From contig CM049309.1 in NCBI GenBank assembly GCA_026874595.1, positions 54,846,079 through 54,910,078 of the forward strand: a DNA stretch of 64,000 nt, read 5' to 3'. The position numbers and the translations under genes are program-made. Of this stretch, positions 40,180 through 51,800 are shown in pieces. Origin of the DNA: Sipunculus nudus. Its lineage: Eukaryota > Annelida > Sipuncula > Golfingiida > Sipunculidae. Each line of letters starts with the position of its first letter. The stretch's first letter is position 1. The notes under the pieces are model-generated. The model made no database searches, was not told the DNA's origin, and saw only the letters and a list, made by a program, of their open reading frames with translations.

Positions 40180-42225
40180 CATAGGCAAACCACTGCAATT
40201 TCAGCACTGACAAGAAAGGCATATCCAGCCACTGCTGTGTCAGCTCTGGCAGGTAAAGGATATCAGACCACTGCAGTGTCAGTGCTGGCAGGTAAAGGAT
40301 ATCAGACCACTGCAGTGTCAGGACTGGCAGGTAAAGGATATCAGACCACTGCAGTGTCAGTGCTGGCAGGTATAGGATATCAGACCACTGCAGTGTCAGG
40401 ACTGGCAGGTAAAGGATATCAGACCACTGCAGTGTCAGGACTGGCAGGTATAGGATATCAAACCACTGCAGTGTCAGGACTGGCAGGTATAGGATATCAA
40501 ACCACTGCAGTGTCAGGACTGGCAGGTAAAGGATATCAAATCACTGCAGTGTCAGGACTGGCAGGTAAATTATATCAGACCACTGCAGTGTCAGGACAGG
40601 CAGGTATAGGATATCAGACCACTGCAGTGTCAGGACTGGCAGGTAAAGGATATCAGACCACTGCAGTGTCAGGACTGGCAGGAAAAGGATATCAGACCAC
40701 TGCAGTGTCAGTGCTGGCAGGTATAGGATATCAGACCACTGCAGTGTCAGGACTGGCAGGTAAAGGATATCAGACCACTGCAGTGTCAGTGCTGGCAGGT
40801 ATAGGATATCAGACCACTGCAGTGTCAGGACTGGCAGGTAAATTATATCAGACCACTGCAGTGCAGGACTGGCAGGTAAAGGATATCAAACCACTGCAGT
40901 GTCAGGACTGGCAGGTAAATTATATCAGACCACTGCAGTGTCAGGACTGGCAGGTAAAGGATATGAAACCACTGCAGTGTCAGGACTGGCAGGTAAATTA
41001 TATCAGACAACTGCAGTGTCAGGACTGGCAGGTAAAGGATATCAGACCACTGCAGTGTCAGGACTGGCAGGTATAGGATATCAGACCACTGCAGTGTCAG
41101 GACTGGCAGGTAAAGGATATCAAACCACTGCAGTGTCAGGACTGGCCGGTAAATTATATCAGACCACTGCAGTGTCAGGACTGGCAGGTATAGGATATCA
41201 GACCACTGCAGTGTCAGGACTGGCAGGTAAAGGATATCAGACCACTGCAGTGTCAGGACTGGCAGGTATAGGATATCAGACCACTGCAGTGTCAGGACTG
41301 GCAGGTAAAGGATATTAGACCACTGCAGTGTCAGGACTGGCAGGTAAAGGATATCACACCACTGCAGTGTTAGGACTGGCAGGTAAATTATATCAGACCA
41401 CTGCAGTGTCAGGACTGGAAGGTAAAGGATATCAGACCACTGCAGTGTCAGGACTGGCAGGTAAAGGATATGAAACCACTGCAGTGTCAGGACTGGCAGG
41501 TAAATTATATCAGACAACTGCAGTGTCAGGACTGGCAGGTAAAGGATATCAGACCACTGCAGTGTCAGGACTGGCAGGTATAGGATATCAGACCACTGCA
41601 GTGTCAGGACTGGCAGGTAAAGGATATCAAACCACTGCAGTGTCAGGACTGGCCGGTAAATTATATCAGACCACTGCAGTGTCAGGACTGGCAGGTATAG
41701 GATATCAGACCACTGCAGTGTCAGGACTGGCAGGTAAAGGATATCAAACCACTGCAGTGTCAAGCCTGGCAGGTAAAGAATATCAAACCACTGCAGTGTC
41801 AGGACTGGCAGGTAAATTATATCAGACCACTGCAGTGTCAGGACTGGCAGGTAAAGGATATCAAACCACTGCAGTGTCAGGACTGGCAGGTAAAGGATAT
41901 CAGACCACTGCAGTGTCAGGACTGGCAGGTAAATTATATCAGACCACTGCAGTGTCAGTGCTGGCAGGTAATGGATATCAGACCACTGCAGTGTCAGAAC
42001 TGGCAGGAAAAGGATATCAGACCACTGCAGTGTAACTGCTGGCAGGTATATCAGACCACTGCAGTGTCAGCACTGGCAGGAATATCAGACAACTAAATTG
42101 TCAGTGCAGGCAGGTAAATGATATCAGACCACTGCAACATCCTTGCAGGCAGGTAAAGGATATCAGACCACTGCAACATCAGTGAAGACAGGTAAAGGAT
42201 ATCAGACCACTGCAGTGTGATTACA
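40180..42225. repeat. 39-bp minisatellite, about 50 copies, with 507-bp higher-order repeat
   Basis: The unit begins GACTGGCAGGTAAAGGATAT and ends CAGACCACTGCAGTGTCAG, 39 nt. It is open on both strands because 39 is a multiple of three: plus strand GLAGKGYQTTAVS, minus strand LTLQWSDILYLPV. Two kinds of unit, with GTAAAGGATAT or GTAAATTATAT or GTATAGGATAT, alternate. A marker variant (GATATGAAACC) at 40961 recurs at 41468, an offset of 507 nt or 13 units. The frame is broken by a 2-nt loss near 40863 and a TAG near 41315, so I call it non-coding. Each unit has CAG|GTAAAG (donor-like) and CACTGCAG (acceptor-like). Confidence 0.93.
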
Positions 42226-42780
42226 CTCAGTCCCACATTATCCTGATAAATCTATGTTAGTTGATGAGATATTTATAATTAATTCTTATACTCCTGTTGA
42301 TGTGTTTCATTCAGTCACAAAATTATTTAGTTAATGAGGAACTGCATGCACCACTTAGTCTACTTTAGCATTTCAACAAAACTATTTACTACCATATTTA
42401 CTTCCAAATCAACCCTGTCTGACACAGGTCTAAGGGTAGCTGAATTGTAATCATGCACTCATACATCCCAAAGTGCCAGAAGCATTAATCAATATTTTTT
42501 CTTTTTATTACTACTATTAACTATTGTGACTCCACTTTATGTTACAATAATTAACTAAGTAAATATAACGGAAATATATGAATAATAAGCCAAAGCTATT
42601 GTTCCCTAACAAAGATGTCATGCTTTCGTTTCAGCAGAATAAATTAGTCATGAGTTGATCACTGCTTAGACAAAAGTTGGCATCTCGCATGATTGACATG
42701 CAATTCCCTAAAGTTATCTGCCGGGCTATAATCACAGTACCGCAACATGGGCAGTCCTCATGATCACATGGAAATATAGA
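42226..42780. other. Spacer between the two 39-bp arrays
   Basis: AT-rich, no gene or repeat recognised. Confidence 0.5.
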
Positions 42781-44060
42781 AGCAGCTATACACCTGGCAG
42801 CAGAACGTGAATATGTAGGAGTAGCTGCACAGATGCCAACGTCACATGGACCTGTAGAAGCAGCTTAGCAAATTATATGCCAAAATCACATGAAGTGCAG
42901 AAGCAGCTGTACAAATGCCACCATCACATGAACATGTAGAAGCTGCTGTACAGATGCCAGCATAACATGGACATGTAGAAGCAGCTGTACAAATGCCAAC
43001 ATCACATTTACATGTAGAAGCAGCTGTGCAAATGCCAACATCACATGGACATGTAGAAGCAGCTGTACAAATGCCAACATCACATGGACATGTAGAAGCA
43101 GCTGTACAAAAGCCAACATCACATGGACATGTAGAAGCAGCTGTACACAATCAAATATCACATGGATGTGTAGAAGCAGCTGTACAAATGACAGCATTAC
43201 ATGTACATGTAGAAGCAGATGTACAAATGCCAACATCACATGGACATGTAGAAGCAGCTGTACAAAATCAAATACCACATGGATGTGTAGAAGCAGCTGT
43301 CCAAATGACAGCATCACATGTACATGTAGAGGCAGGTCTGCAAATGCAATCATCACATGTACATTTAGAAGCAGCTGTACAAATGCCTGCATCCCATGGA
43401 TGTCTAGAAGCAGCTGTGCAAATGACAGCATCAGATGTATATTTAGAAGCAGCTGTGCAAATGCAATCATCATGTACATTTAGAAGCAGCTGTACAAATG
43501 TCTGCATCCCATGGATGTCTAGAAGCAGCTGTGCAAATGCAATCATCACATGTACATGTAGAAGCAGCTGTCCAGATGCCAGCATCACATGTACATGTAG
43601 AAGCAGCTGTCCAGATGCCAGCATCACATGTACATGTAGAAGTAGCTGTCCAGATGCCAGCATCACATGTACATGTAGAAGCAGCTGTCCAGATGCCAGC
43701 ATCACATGTACATGTAGAAGTAGCTGTCCAGATGCCAGCATCACATGTACATGTAGAAGCAGCTGTACAAATGCCTGCATCACATGGATGTGTAGAAGCA
43801 GCTGTATAGTCAGCAGTGCTACGTATATGGATGCCAATATTCCATTGACATGCACCACATGGACAGGCATAATTAGTCAGCTGTATAGATGCCAGCATCA
43901 CATGGTGTTTTTGGATATATGCTAGGAGCTGTTCAACTGCAGCATCATATAGTTATGTAGAAGCAGCAGAACAGCCTGCAGTCTCATATGGATAAACAGA
44001 ACCTGTTATACAGCTAGCATCCCATGGACATGAAGAAGCATCTGAACAACCTGCAGCATC
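42781..44060. repeat. Second, unrelated 39-bp minisatellite
   Basis: The unit reads CATGTAGAAGCAGCTGTACA then AATGCCAACATCACATGGA, 39 nt. Core about 42890-43815 with about 24 copies, flanked by diverged copies to about 44060. Open on both strands (plus HVEAAVQMPTSHG; minus LLLHVHVMLAFVQ) for the same numerical reason as the previous array. No shared sequence with it. Homogeneous block at 43550-43760 (GTCCAGATGCCAGCATCACA). Confidence 0.92.
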
Positions 44061-44174
44061 ATTTAGACAAGCAACTGTACAGCCTAGCGTCACATAAACA
44101 GGTGAAAAGGTTGTATATTCAAGGAAATGTTCTTCCTTTTATTAACATTATTATGTATAAACCTCTATTTGAGT

Positions 44175-44180
44175 TTTATT
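44175..44180 (-). promoter_or_regulatory. Candidate ADAMTS polyadenylation signal
   Basis: AATAAA on the minus strand (TTTATT on plus), about 690 nt after the stop codon. A second one is at 44138-44143. Either would give a UTR ending just before the 39-bp array. Confidence 0.35.
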
Positions 44181-44220
44181 TTTATGGATGCAACCATACA
44201 AAACATTCAGGGGTAGTTAT

Positions 44221-44649
44221 TTAAAAAATAAGAATAGGCACTGCACTGGTGACAAATGCTTGGGTGAACCATAGCAACAGAACCATACTCTGTGATCTGA
44301 TTTTCTCCTGCCTTTTGTCTGAACTCTGAAGGACAATGCAGTCACTGGAGTATTTTCCATCAACTAGCTGATACAAAGTCTCTCTGGATGGATCATGTTT
44401 TACCCTGATTTTGTAGATACTAGTATGTAAAAATATCCTAATGTATTGCAAAATTATCATCTTCAGTTGTCTCTTCTTGTTACTTGCAGATAACAGTGAA
44501 GAAGATAAAAGTGCATAGAACTTATCAGTCCCACCTGCATCAAACACAAACACACCACAAGGATTTTTAGTGGTCAACAAGTCTGTCTCTATAATACACC
44601 TAGCACAATTTTTAAATATGTTCTGTTTTAATGTGATGGCAAATCTCAA
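44221..44649 (-). other. Unrecognised 142-codon open frame in the ADAMTS 3' flank
   Basis: An open frame of 142 codons lies on the minus strand, not repetitive, and of protein-like composition. It contains a KNPCGVFVFDAGGTDKFYAL stretch, a charged middle (SSDKRQEKIRSQ) and a hydrophobic end (LLLWFTQAFV...PILIF) before TAA. It starts at a TTG; the first in-frame ATG is about 60 codons in. It lies about 220 nt downstream of the ADAMTS stop codon on the same strand, so it is probably in its 3' UTR. It could be an exon fragment, a retrocopy remnant or chance. I do not recognise the family. Confidence 0.3.
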
Positions 44650-44865
44650 ATATGGATGAACTCACAACATCTGGTTATCAGTTGACCCTGTCCAAACAGT
44701 TCAACTTGATTCAGGTTTAAAACATTCCTATTATAAAAGTGACTAGAGTATTCAAGTGGTGTCCTTGACCTTCATTTCAGAGGTCACATATCACTCTGGG
44801 CTAGCAGCTTCTAAATCCGTGCCTCTCCTGTAATAATTGGCTACTGTTCTGTGTTGTGACTGACG

Positions 44866-44996
44866 TCATAATAAGCCAGCTTTCTTACGAGCTGCAGTGC
44901 AGGTTTTGCAGCACATGTTGTGAAAATAGTCCCGTTCGCAGTATCCAAATTTGACCACCAGAGGACAGTAGCCAATGGCCCGTACATCTCGACATC
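44866..44996 (-). CDS. ADAMTS6/10: ADAMTS6/10 last coding exon, PLAC domain
   Basis: 131 nt including TGA (phase 1 in). Encodes a PLAC domain: [19 protein letters not shown] then [12 protein letters not shown], with all six cysteines, close to the ADAMTS10 pattern YCPLVLKFQFC...YFRQMCCKTC. A short basic tail AARKKAGLL follows. Acceptor TTTTCTCCAG. Confidence 0.95.
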
Positions 44997-47900
44997 CTGG
45001 AGAAAAGAGAAGGAGAAACAGACATACTAAAGGCACTAAATTAATAGGCACCAGACTTTTCATATAACTGTGATATATGAAGTGATATATATGTAGTGCA
45101 CTCTGAGGAGTATCTTTATGAAACCTCTCACCAGATGTTGCAGGAGCTTTATCAATACAATAACATTAAACCCATGGAGGTCCTACAAGTGCAATAATTG
45201 GAGAAGGTATTTCATTTTAAGGGCTCTCTATCCTACATTAACATATCCGTATTCAGAGAATTACCTGTATTAATCTCTTTGAGGTATTCTTACTGCACTC
45301 TGAGAGGTCTGTTTTGTATTCTGAAAAGTATCTGTTCTGAACTCTGAGAATTATCTGCTTTGTGCTCTCATAGCCCGATTTAATCGGACTCAATATTATA
45401 AGCCCTGCCATATATTGGTATGACAGCCATACAGAGAGAATTTCTACAATATAAGCCACGGAACATGCAACAGATCCTTGGCATCTTCATTGACTACCTG
45501 TTTACTGCCAAACAACATGACGCAGGATCACACCATTTTAACACCAATAAGTATGCTTTCATGGTTTCGATAGCAACTAAAATTAATCTTGGATCACCAT
45601 TTTAAACATTTACTGACCATTTTACCAGAGGAATGTCAGTGAGTTTAGTAGAGGCAGAGAAGAACAGTCGAATGGGTGCACTTGAAGACCTCATGCACTG
45701 GGAGCCTCGCTGACTCGAGTGATTGACAACTAAAATTTTGGTAACATTTTGTTTCGACAGGCCCAGCTCTGAAGAGTGACGCGCTGGCATGGGGTAATAA
45801 ACACCTGTTGACACTGGTAACAAGGGCATTGGGTGGTGTAGTCTGAGGCTTATATTGTAGAAAATCTCACTGTATAGCTATCAGACTCAATGTATGGCAG
45901 GGCTTAATAATATTGAGTCTGATTAAATCGGGCTAGTGCTCTGAAAGGTATCTGTTCTGCACCCTGAGAAGTAGGTGTTCTAATCTGACATGTATCTGTA
46001 TTACGCGCTGAGAGCGGTTTGTTCTGCAGATGTATTTGTGCTACACTCTGAGAGGTATTTGTACTCTATAGATTTTATGTACTTCTCTCTGTTACAGAAT
46101 CCATGAACATAGTCTTGTTAGTTTTGGGGCAGGCTTATTCATGATGACATACAATGAATGGTGTACCACAAGAATCCATACATAAAAGCATGTGCTAAAG
46201 GGTGTTTGTTAAGACTAGTCGCATCATAAGGGGGGGGGGGGGGGAGGATAGTTTAAAGTTTTGCTGACCAATGTGACAACCATGGCTGAATAAACAGGGA
46301 TAACCAACAAGGGTCATATGTTGTAGTTTAATGGAACAACTTAAGAAAAGCTAACTGAGAATAAGGGATAATCATTTTACTGACAAAGATGAAACAATCA
46401 TATATACATAACTGCATGTACTAATTACATATCCCACTCAGTGTAAACATTCAAATAATTGAGACACATGATGCAGATTATTATGTGAACACTGTATCTG
46501 CCAACATCATACTCCATTTAATTCTGTACCTCATAGTCCAAATGGAACATGATACAAGCAATTTACTTTTGTATCCGCAAAAACGAAGTTTTGCGGATAT
46601 TATGTTTTTGACCGGGTTCCGCTGCTGCCGCCACCGCCGCATTAGTTTCCAGAGAACTCCTCTAAGCTATTCGACTGATTTTTCGTAAACTTACACCAAT
46701 TATAGGGTCACATGTGAACAGGTGCCTAACCAATTGGCGTTGACTTCTGACCTTTCCTCTCTGCCCAGCGTCCATTTATGCGTCTGTTTCCACACATAAA
46801 CCCACATATCTCTGGAACCATTTGACCAATCAGGAAAAAAAATGTGTATTAATGTAGCCCTTGGATAGCTTTATAACATACACAAAAACTGGTGGCGCCA
46901 CCTGTAACCATGTTTGCACAGTGTCCATCTGTTCATCTGCCTTGGGTTAAAATCACTCATATCTCTGCTGTGGTTTGACTAATTCACCTGAAATTTGGCA
47001 GGCATATACATCTTGGATAGCTTTCTCGATTTTTTTTGGCAGGTGGCACCACCTACATTTATGGTATCGCTGCAGACATTCAGGCTTATATCTCAGGACT
47101 GGTTGGACATATCCCCCTGAAATTTTGCATGTGTATAGATCTCACATAGCTCTTAATCATACATAAAATTGGTGGTGCCACCTGCCACCATTTTTGCACA
47201 AGTCCTTCTGTTTGAGTGCTGTGGAATAAAATCACTCATATACATGTAATGCTGCAGACATTCAGGCTTATATCTCAGCACTGGTTGGACATATCCCCCT
47301 GAAATTTCTCATGCGTACAGATCTCACATAGCTCTTAATCATACATAAAAGTGGTGGTGCCACCTGCCACCTTGTGTTTGTCTTCTGTGGAATAAAATCA
47401 CTCATATACATGTAGAGGTTTGACCTTTCTGCCTAAAATTTTGTATATGTATACAACTTGGACAGCTTTCTGGCTTTTGTGGTAGATGGCGCAACCTACA
47501 TACACATTTTGGATGCGGACATCCATGCTTATATACAACACACCTCACTCTATTCCCCTTGCCACTCAATCCATGCCTCACTTCACCCGTTCCACTCTGA
47601 TTTTGGCGAATACACGTAGTCGCTTGTCGACTACCCGTATTCTAGTTTTTAATATAATGCTATACAAGATAAAACACTGACCTCCAATGCCTAAGCATGA
47701 TCCTGTACATGCCTGCTTGTTCACTGGCCTGTTTCTCTTGTCACATTCACCACTTGGCTTTCCAGTATGTGTAAGGCATGCCACATAACGCCTCTGTTTA
47801 CCTTCACCACAAGGCGAAGAACACTGTCAAAGGCAAAATGAAGACAAAGTTCATCAGTAGGCAAGTTGTAAACACAAGCTCATTAAATGTACAGTAAAGG

Positions 47901-48800
47901 TATTTATTATCATATATGAATGCTAGGATAAAAAGTTGTGTACAAAATACAATTACTGAAATATATTCTCCAGGAAAAGGTTTTTTTATTATATGTAAAT
48001 GTAAGGATATATGGTTGTGACAAAATATATCTTGGAAAATCTTCTTTGGAATAAGGTTTTTATTGTTAAAGAATGTAAGGATCAGACCTGGGAGCCAGCC
48101 GTTGACCTGTAAATCGGCTGGCTGGAAGAAAAAATGGCTGGCTAGCCGGATGAGCCGGCTCAGGTCTAAGAACAATGATGATGGCTGAGTGGACAGCGTT
48201 GTGGCTGGCTAGCCGGCTGAGCCGTTAAGATAAAGCAAATATCTAATGGACAAAATGTTCTCTCAATCTAATGCAATTATATTTATATGTACAAGAATAT
48301 GAAACAAACTTAAAGAATATTTTGACAAGGTAATTACCCTTTGGATAAATTAATTTTATTCAATATCACGCCGGGTTTGTACAAGGACAGTGAGTGGTTA
48401 CGTGAAGGATGGGGTTTCCCCCACTGTGTTTTCAGATCTGACAACATAGCGTGTTTTGGTGATGCCGATTGCTTATTTGATCAGATGAAATTTGTTATGA
48501 TTTTCCTCATTTCTTTTGACAGACGTTGGCTACACATGCATTATTTGATCTCAACTGATATAACGTTACATTGCTAAAAGCATCTTGAAAAATCGAAGGC
48601 TTCAATTCAGCTATTGAGATATATAGATATCATTGTTTGCATCCTCAAAGAAACTGTTTTCGTGCGCTCACTTGCATGACAGTTCAACCGGATATTCATT
48701 TTTCGTGTGCCAAACTTAAAGTGTCAAAGCTTGACGTACTGCGTGCTCCTTTTTTTAACTGTATCACATGAGGTTTTGTGAAAGGGCAGGAAATTTTGTC

Positions 48801-48879
<79 letters not shown>

Positions 48880-51800
48880 GTGTACAGAAAGTCATGCTTC
48901 ACCAGTGAGTGTGTCTAAATTAATAAAAACATTTGGTAATAATCTGTAATTTGAGGAGGGAGAGAGATGACATAATCGTACAAAATCGAACTCCAGCCCA
49001 AGAGTTTTTATAATAATTATGAAAATATAATTACTTAAAACATATTGTGAATTCTTCTTGACGTAATGTGAACAGACCAACTCACTGCCACAACCACGAA
49101 ATCTCTAATTCCTTTTGGCCTAGCCTATGATCAACATGTTTTTTTCCTGCGCTGAACTTTCCAAGTCGCAATCCTGTACGTAATTTGTCACATGTCTTAA
49201 TTGAAATATGAATTTTGTCATGCATTTTCGCAGGTGTCAGCCTCAATCATCCCCGTGACCTCTTATCTGTGACTCTTAAAATGTTCATGCAGCAATATGT
49301 TTGTCAGTAGTTTAAGCATCCGATGTCTGCAGCTGTTTGACACTGATTTGGTCTCGCGTTTTAAATTCAAATTGCTAACCAATCAGACTCGCTTAAAAGT
49401 TTAGTTTCTACTCAAGAATTTTATGACATTTATCCATATGTGTTTACAAGAATGACATTTGTAGCATGATTATAATATTAGGTAGTTATGAGCGGTCGCT
49501 GGCTGCCGACATCGTTTCATGGTTATACGTACACGGTCTTATATTGGCTGGAAACAATGATAACAAAAATGCATGCATATTTTTTCCATACATATAACAG
49601 CTTTTCCCTATGGTTTTCGTTCATTTAATCCTAAATTTTAACCGAGCAGTATAAAATATTTTTTTAAATACTGCACATCGACCTCAGTAACTTTAAATGT
49701 TCAAGCATCAGTATCTGACTGAATAAACTTGGGAATTATCTGGATTCCTGCATTATTTCTCTTTATTTTGAGCAACCAGGATTAGAGAAACGCCCTTGAT
49801 CAAACAGGGAATATGCCAGTTATCTGGTCTGAAAAAAGAGCCTTGTGGGAACCTTGTTAACTGTCTTACATAATGACTTACAACTTCCATAAAATTAATC
49901 ATGCATTTCCATTGCGAAGCCATGCAGCTCAGTGATATCTGCTTAAGACGAGTTCGTGTTAACATAATACTGTAGTAACTATTTACAAGCTGACAAGCTT
50001 TTTTCTTCAGCTTATCAATATTTCACCGGCGGCTGAGCCGGTGTTTAATAATCGGTGGTGGCTGGCGCAATTCGGCCGCTCACGAAAACTATCGGCGGCG
50101 GCTTGCTTTTCAAATAAAAGGCGGCGGCTGGCTCAATTCGGCGGTGGCTCCCAGGTCTGGTAAGGATAAGTGATGGTGTATAAAACACAATCATTTTTTC
50201 ATCTTCTTTTCAATACAATCATGCTTTCATCATCTTTTAAAAATGGTTTTTATTATTAAACATGAAAGGAAGATTAAATGGTTGTGTACAAACTGCAATC
50301 ATGGAATCACTTACAGACTCTGACGATTAACTGACAAAAGCCAAAGTTATTAATAAGTGACCCATGGGTCATGACATTCAGCTGACTAGGAAGACATTCA
50401 CATATGAATTTTATCATATGAATGCCAAATTTTGTAGGTGGTATCCCCATTCAACTATAGCAATTAAAGTCCTTCAAAATCAACAAGAAAAAAAAAGTTA
50501 AATGATAATATGTCCAACCATTCCAATGAAATCAATTGAGCTAAAAATGACCATGTACTTTTTTTAAGGATATCCCTGGATGTTAAGACAGAAGATTCTA
50601 GGTCGAACATTTAAGTTTTGTACCCTGTCTGACTGACTGTATGCTTAAAAAGTTTTTTGGCTAGTAATATAGGTCACCATGACCTAATTTTAGGTTTCCA
50701 TGGAGATTGCCCAAGATATTTGGCCGGTAGCATGCAAATATAGGCCACCATGACCTAATTTTAGGTTTCCATGGAATTTGACTAAGATGTCCCTGTACAT
50801 TACATTGAACATTCTAGAGCTAGCAGAAACAATTTGTGCCAATCTGATTTTCAGGGTGCTAAAAATCATGTTATTGGCCCATAGATCACATAATATATTT
50901 CACCATATCCTAATTTCAGGTTTCCATGCAGATATACCGTGGACCTGCCCATGTGTCATGTAAGAAAATTCTACGCCAAATGGATACACTTTGTGCCCCA
51001 TCTGACGATATGGGTGCTCAAATCATGTTTTCAGCCTGTAGTTTGCAAAATATAGGTCATCATGACCTAATTTCAGGTTTCATAGGATATTTGCCAAGGA
51101 CCTCTCCTACAGTTAGAAGTTTCTAGGTCTAATGGTTACAATGTGTGCCCTGTAAAGAAATAATGAAACACCCCATGATCAATATGCATGGAAAAAAATC
51201 AGGGCAGTCAATGCACAAGTTATTCAGATACTGGATTTTGTATCAAATTTTTAATTATCCTGACGGGTACTTTCGAGCCCCATAGCTCAGAGGATATTGG
51301 TAACAGTTACCTTACTTCATATTTCCAATGAGATTTTTTAGGGACCTCCATGGTTTTCCAGTTAGAAGTTTATAGGACCAGCAGTTACATGGCTTGCCCT
51401 GTTAAGGGGGAACATGACACTTTAAACTACCAATGGAATTTCTTAGATATTTTGCACATGATATCTACAAGACATACTTTGTAAAATTATGAAATAAAAT
51501 TTGGGGGTCAATGTGATTATTTTTGCAGTATATGAAAATGGACACTTGTGGTGGGTTTTTATATGATATTATAACTAAGGGGGAAACAAAAGTTACATAT
51601 TTTAGAAAACTGACCAATGTATTTTTCATAATATTCTGCATAAACATGCAGAATTAAATATCAATCTTATCTAAAGACAAAAATGTGTATGTCAATGGGT
51701 TAAATTTTAAAATATTAGGCCAAATTATGAAAATTTTGGACATTAGTAGTTTCGAAAATCCCCCAAAGGTGGGGCTGGTGGTTGTGAGACAGAGAGCAAG

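Noticed and set aside
40177-42035. Repetitive proteins of 299, 139, 235 (plus) and 306 (minus) codons
   Set aside because: Open only because the unit is 39 nt; interrupted by a 2-nt loss and a TAG, open on both strands, no promoter or splice support. Kept only as a finding to test.
42842-43925. Cys-rich or His/Val-rich repetitive proteins in the second 39-bp array
   Set aside because: Same numerical artefact; the Cys-rich look (STCPCDVGICTAA) comes from the DNA unit and all frames are open in pieces.
47804-48175. 123-codon minus-strand open frame
   Set aside because: Crosses an ADAMTS splice acceptor and the end of the hAT-like element; composition is AT-driven (F, I, L, N).
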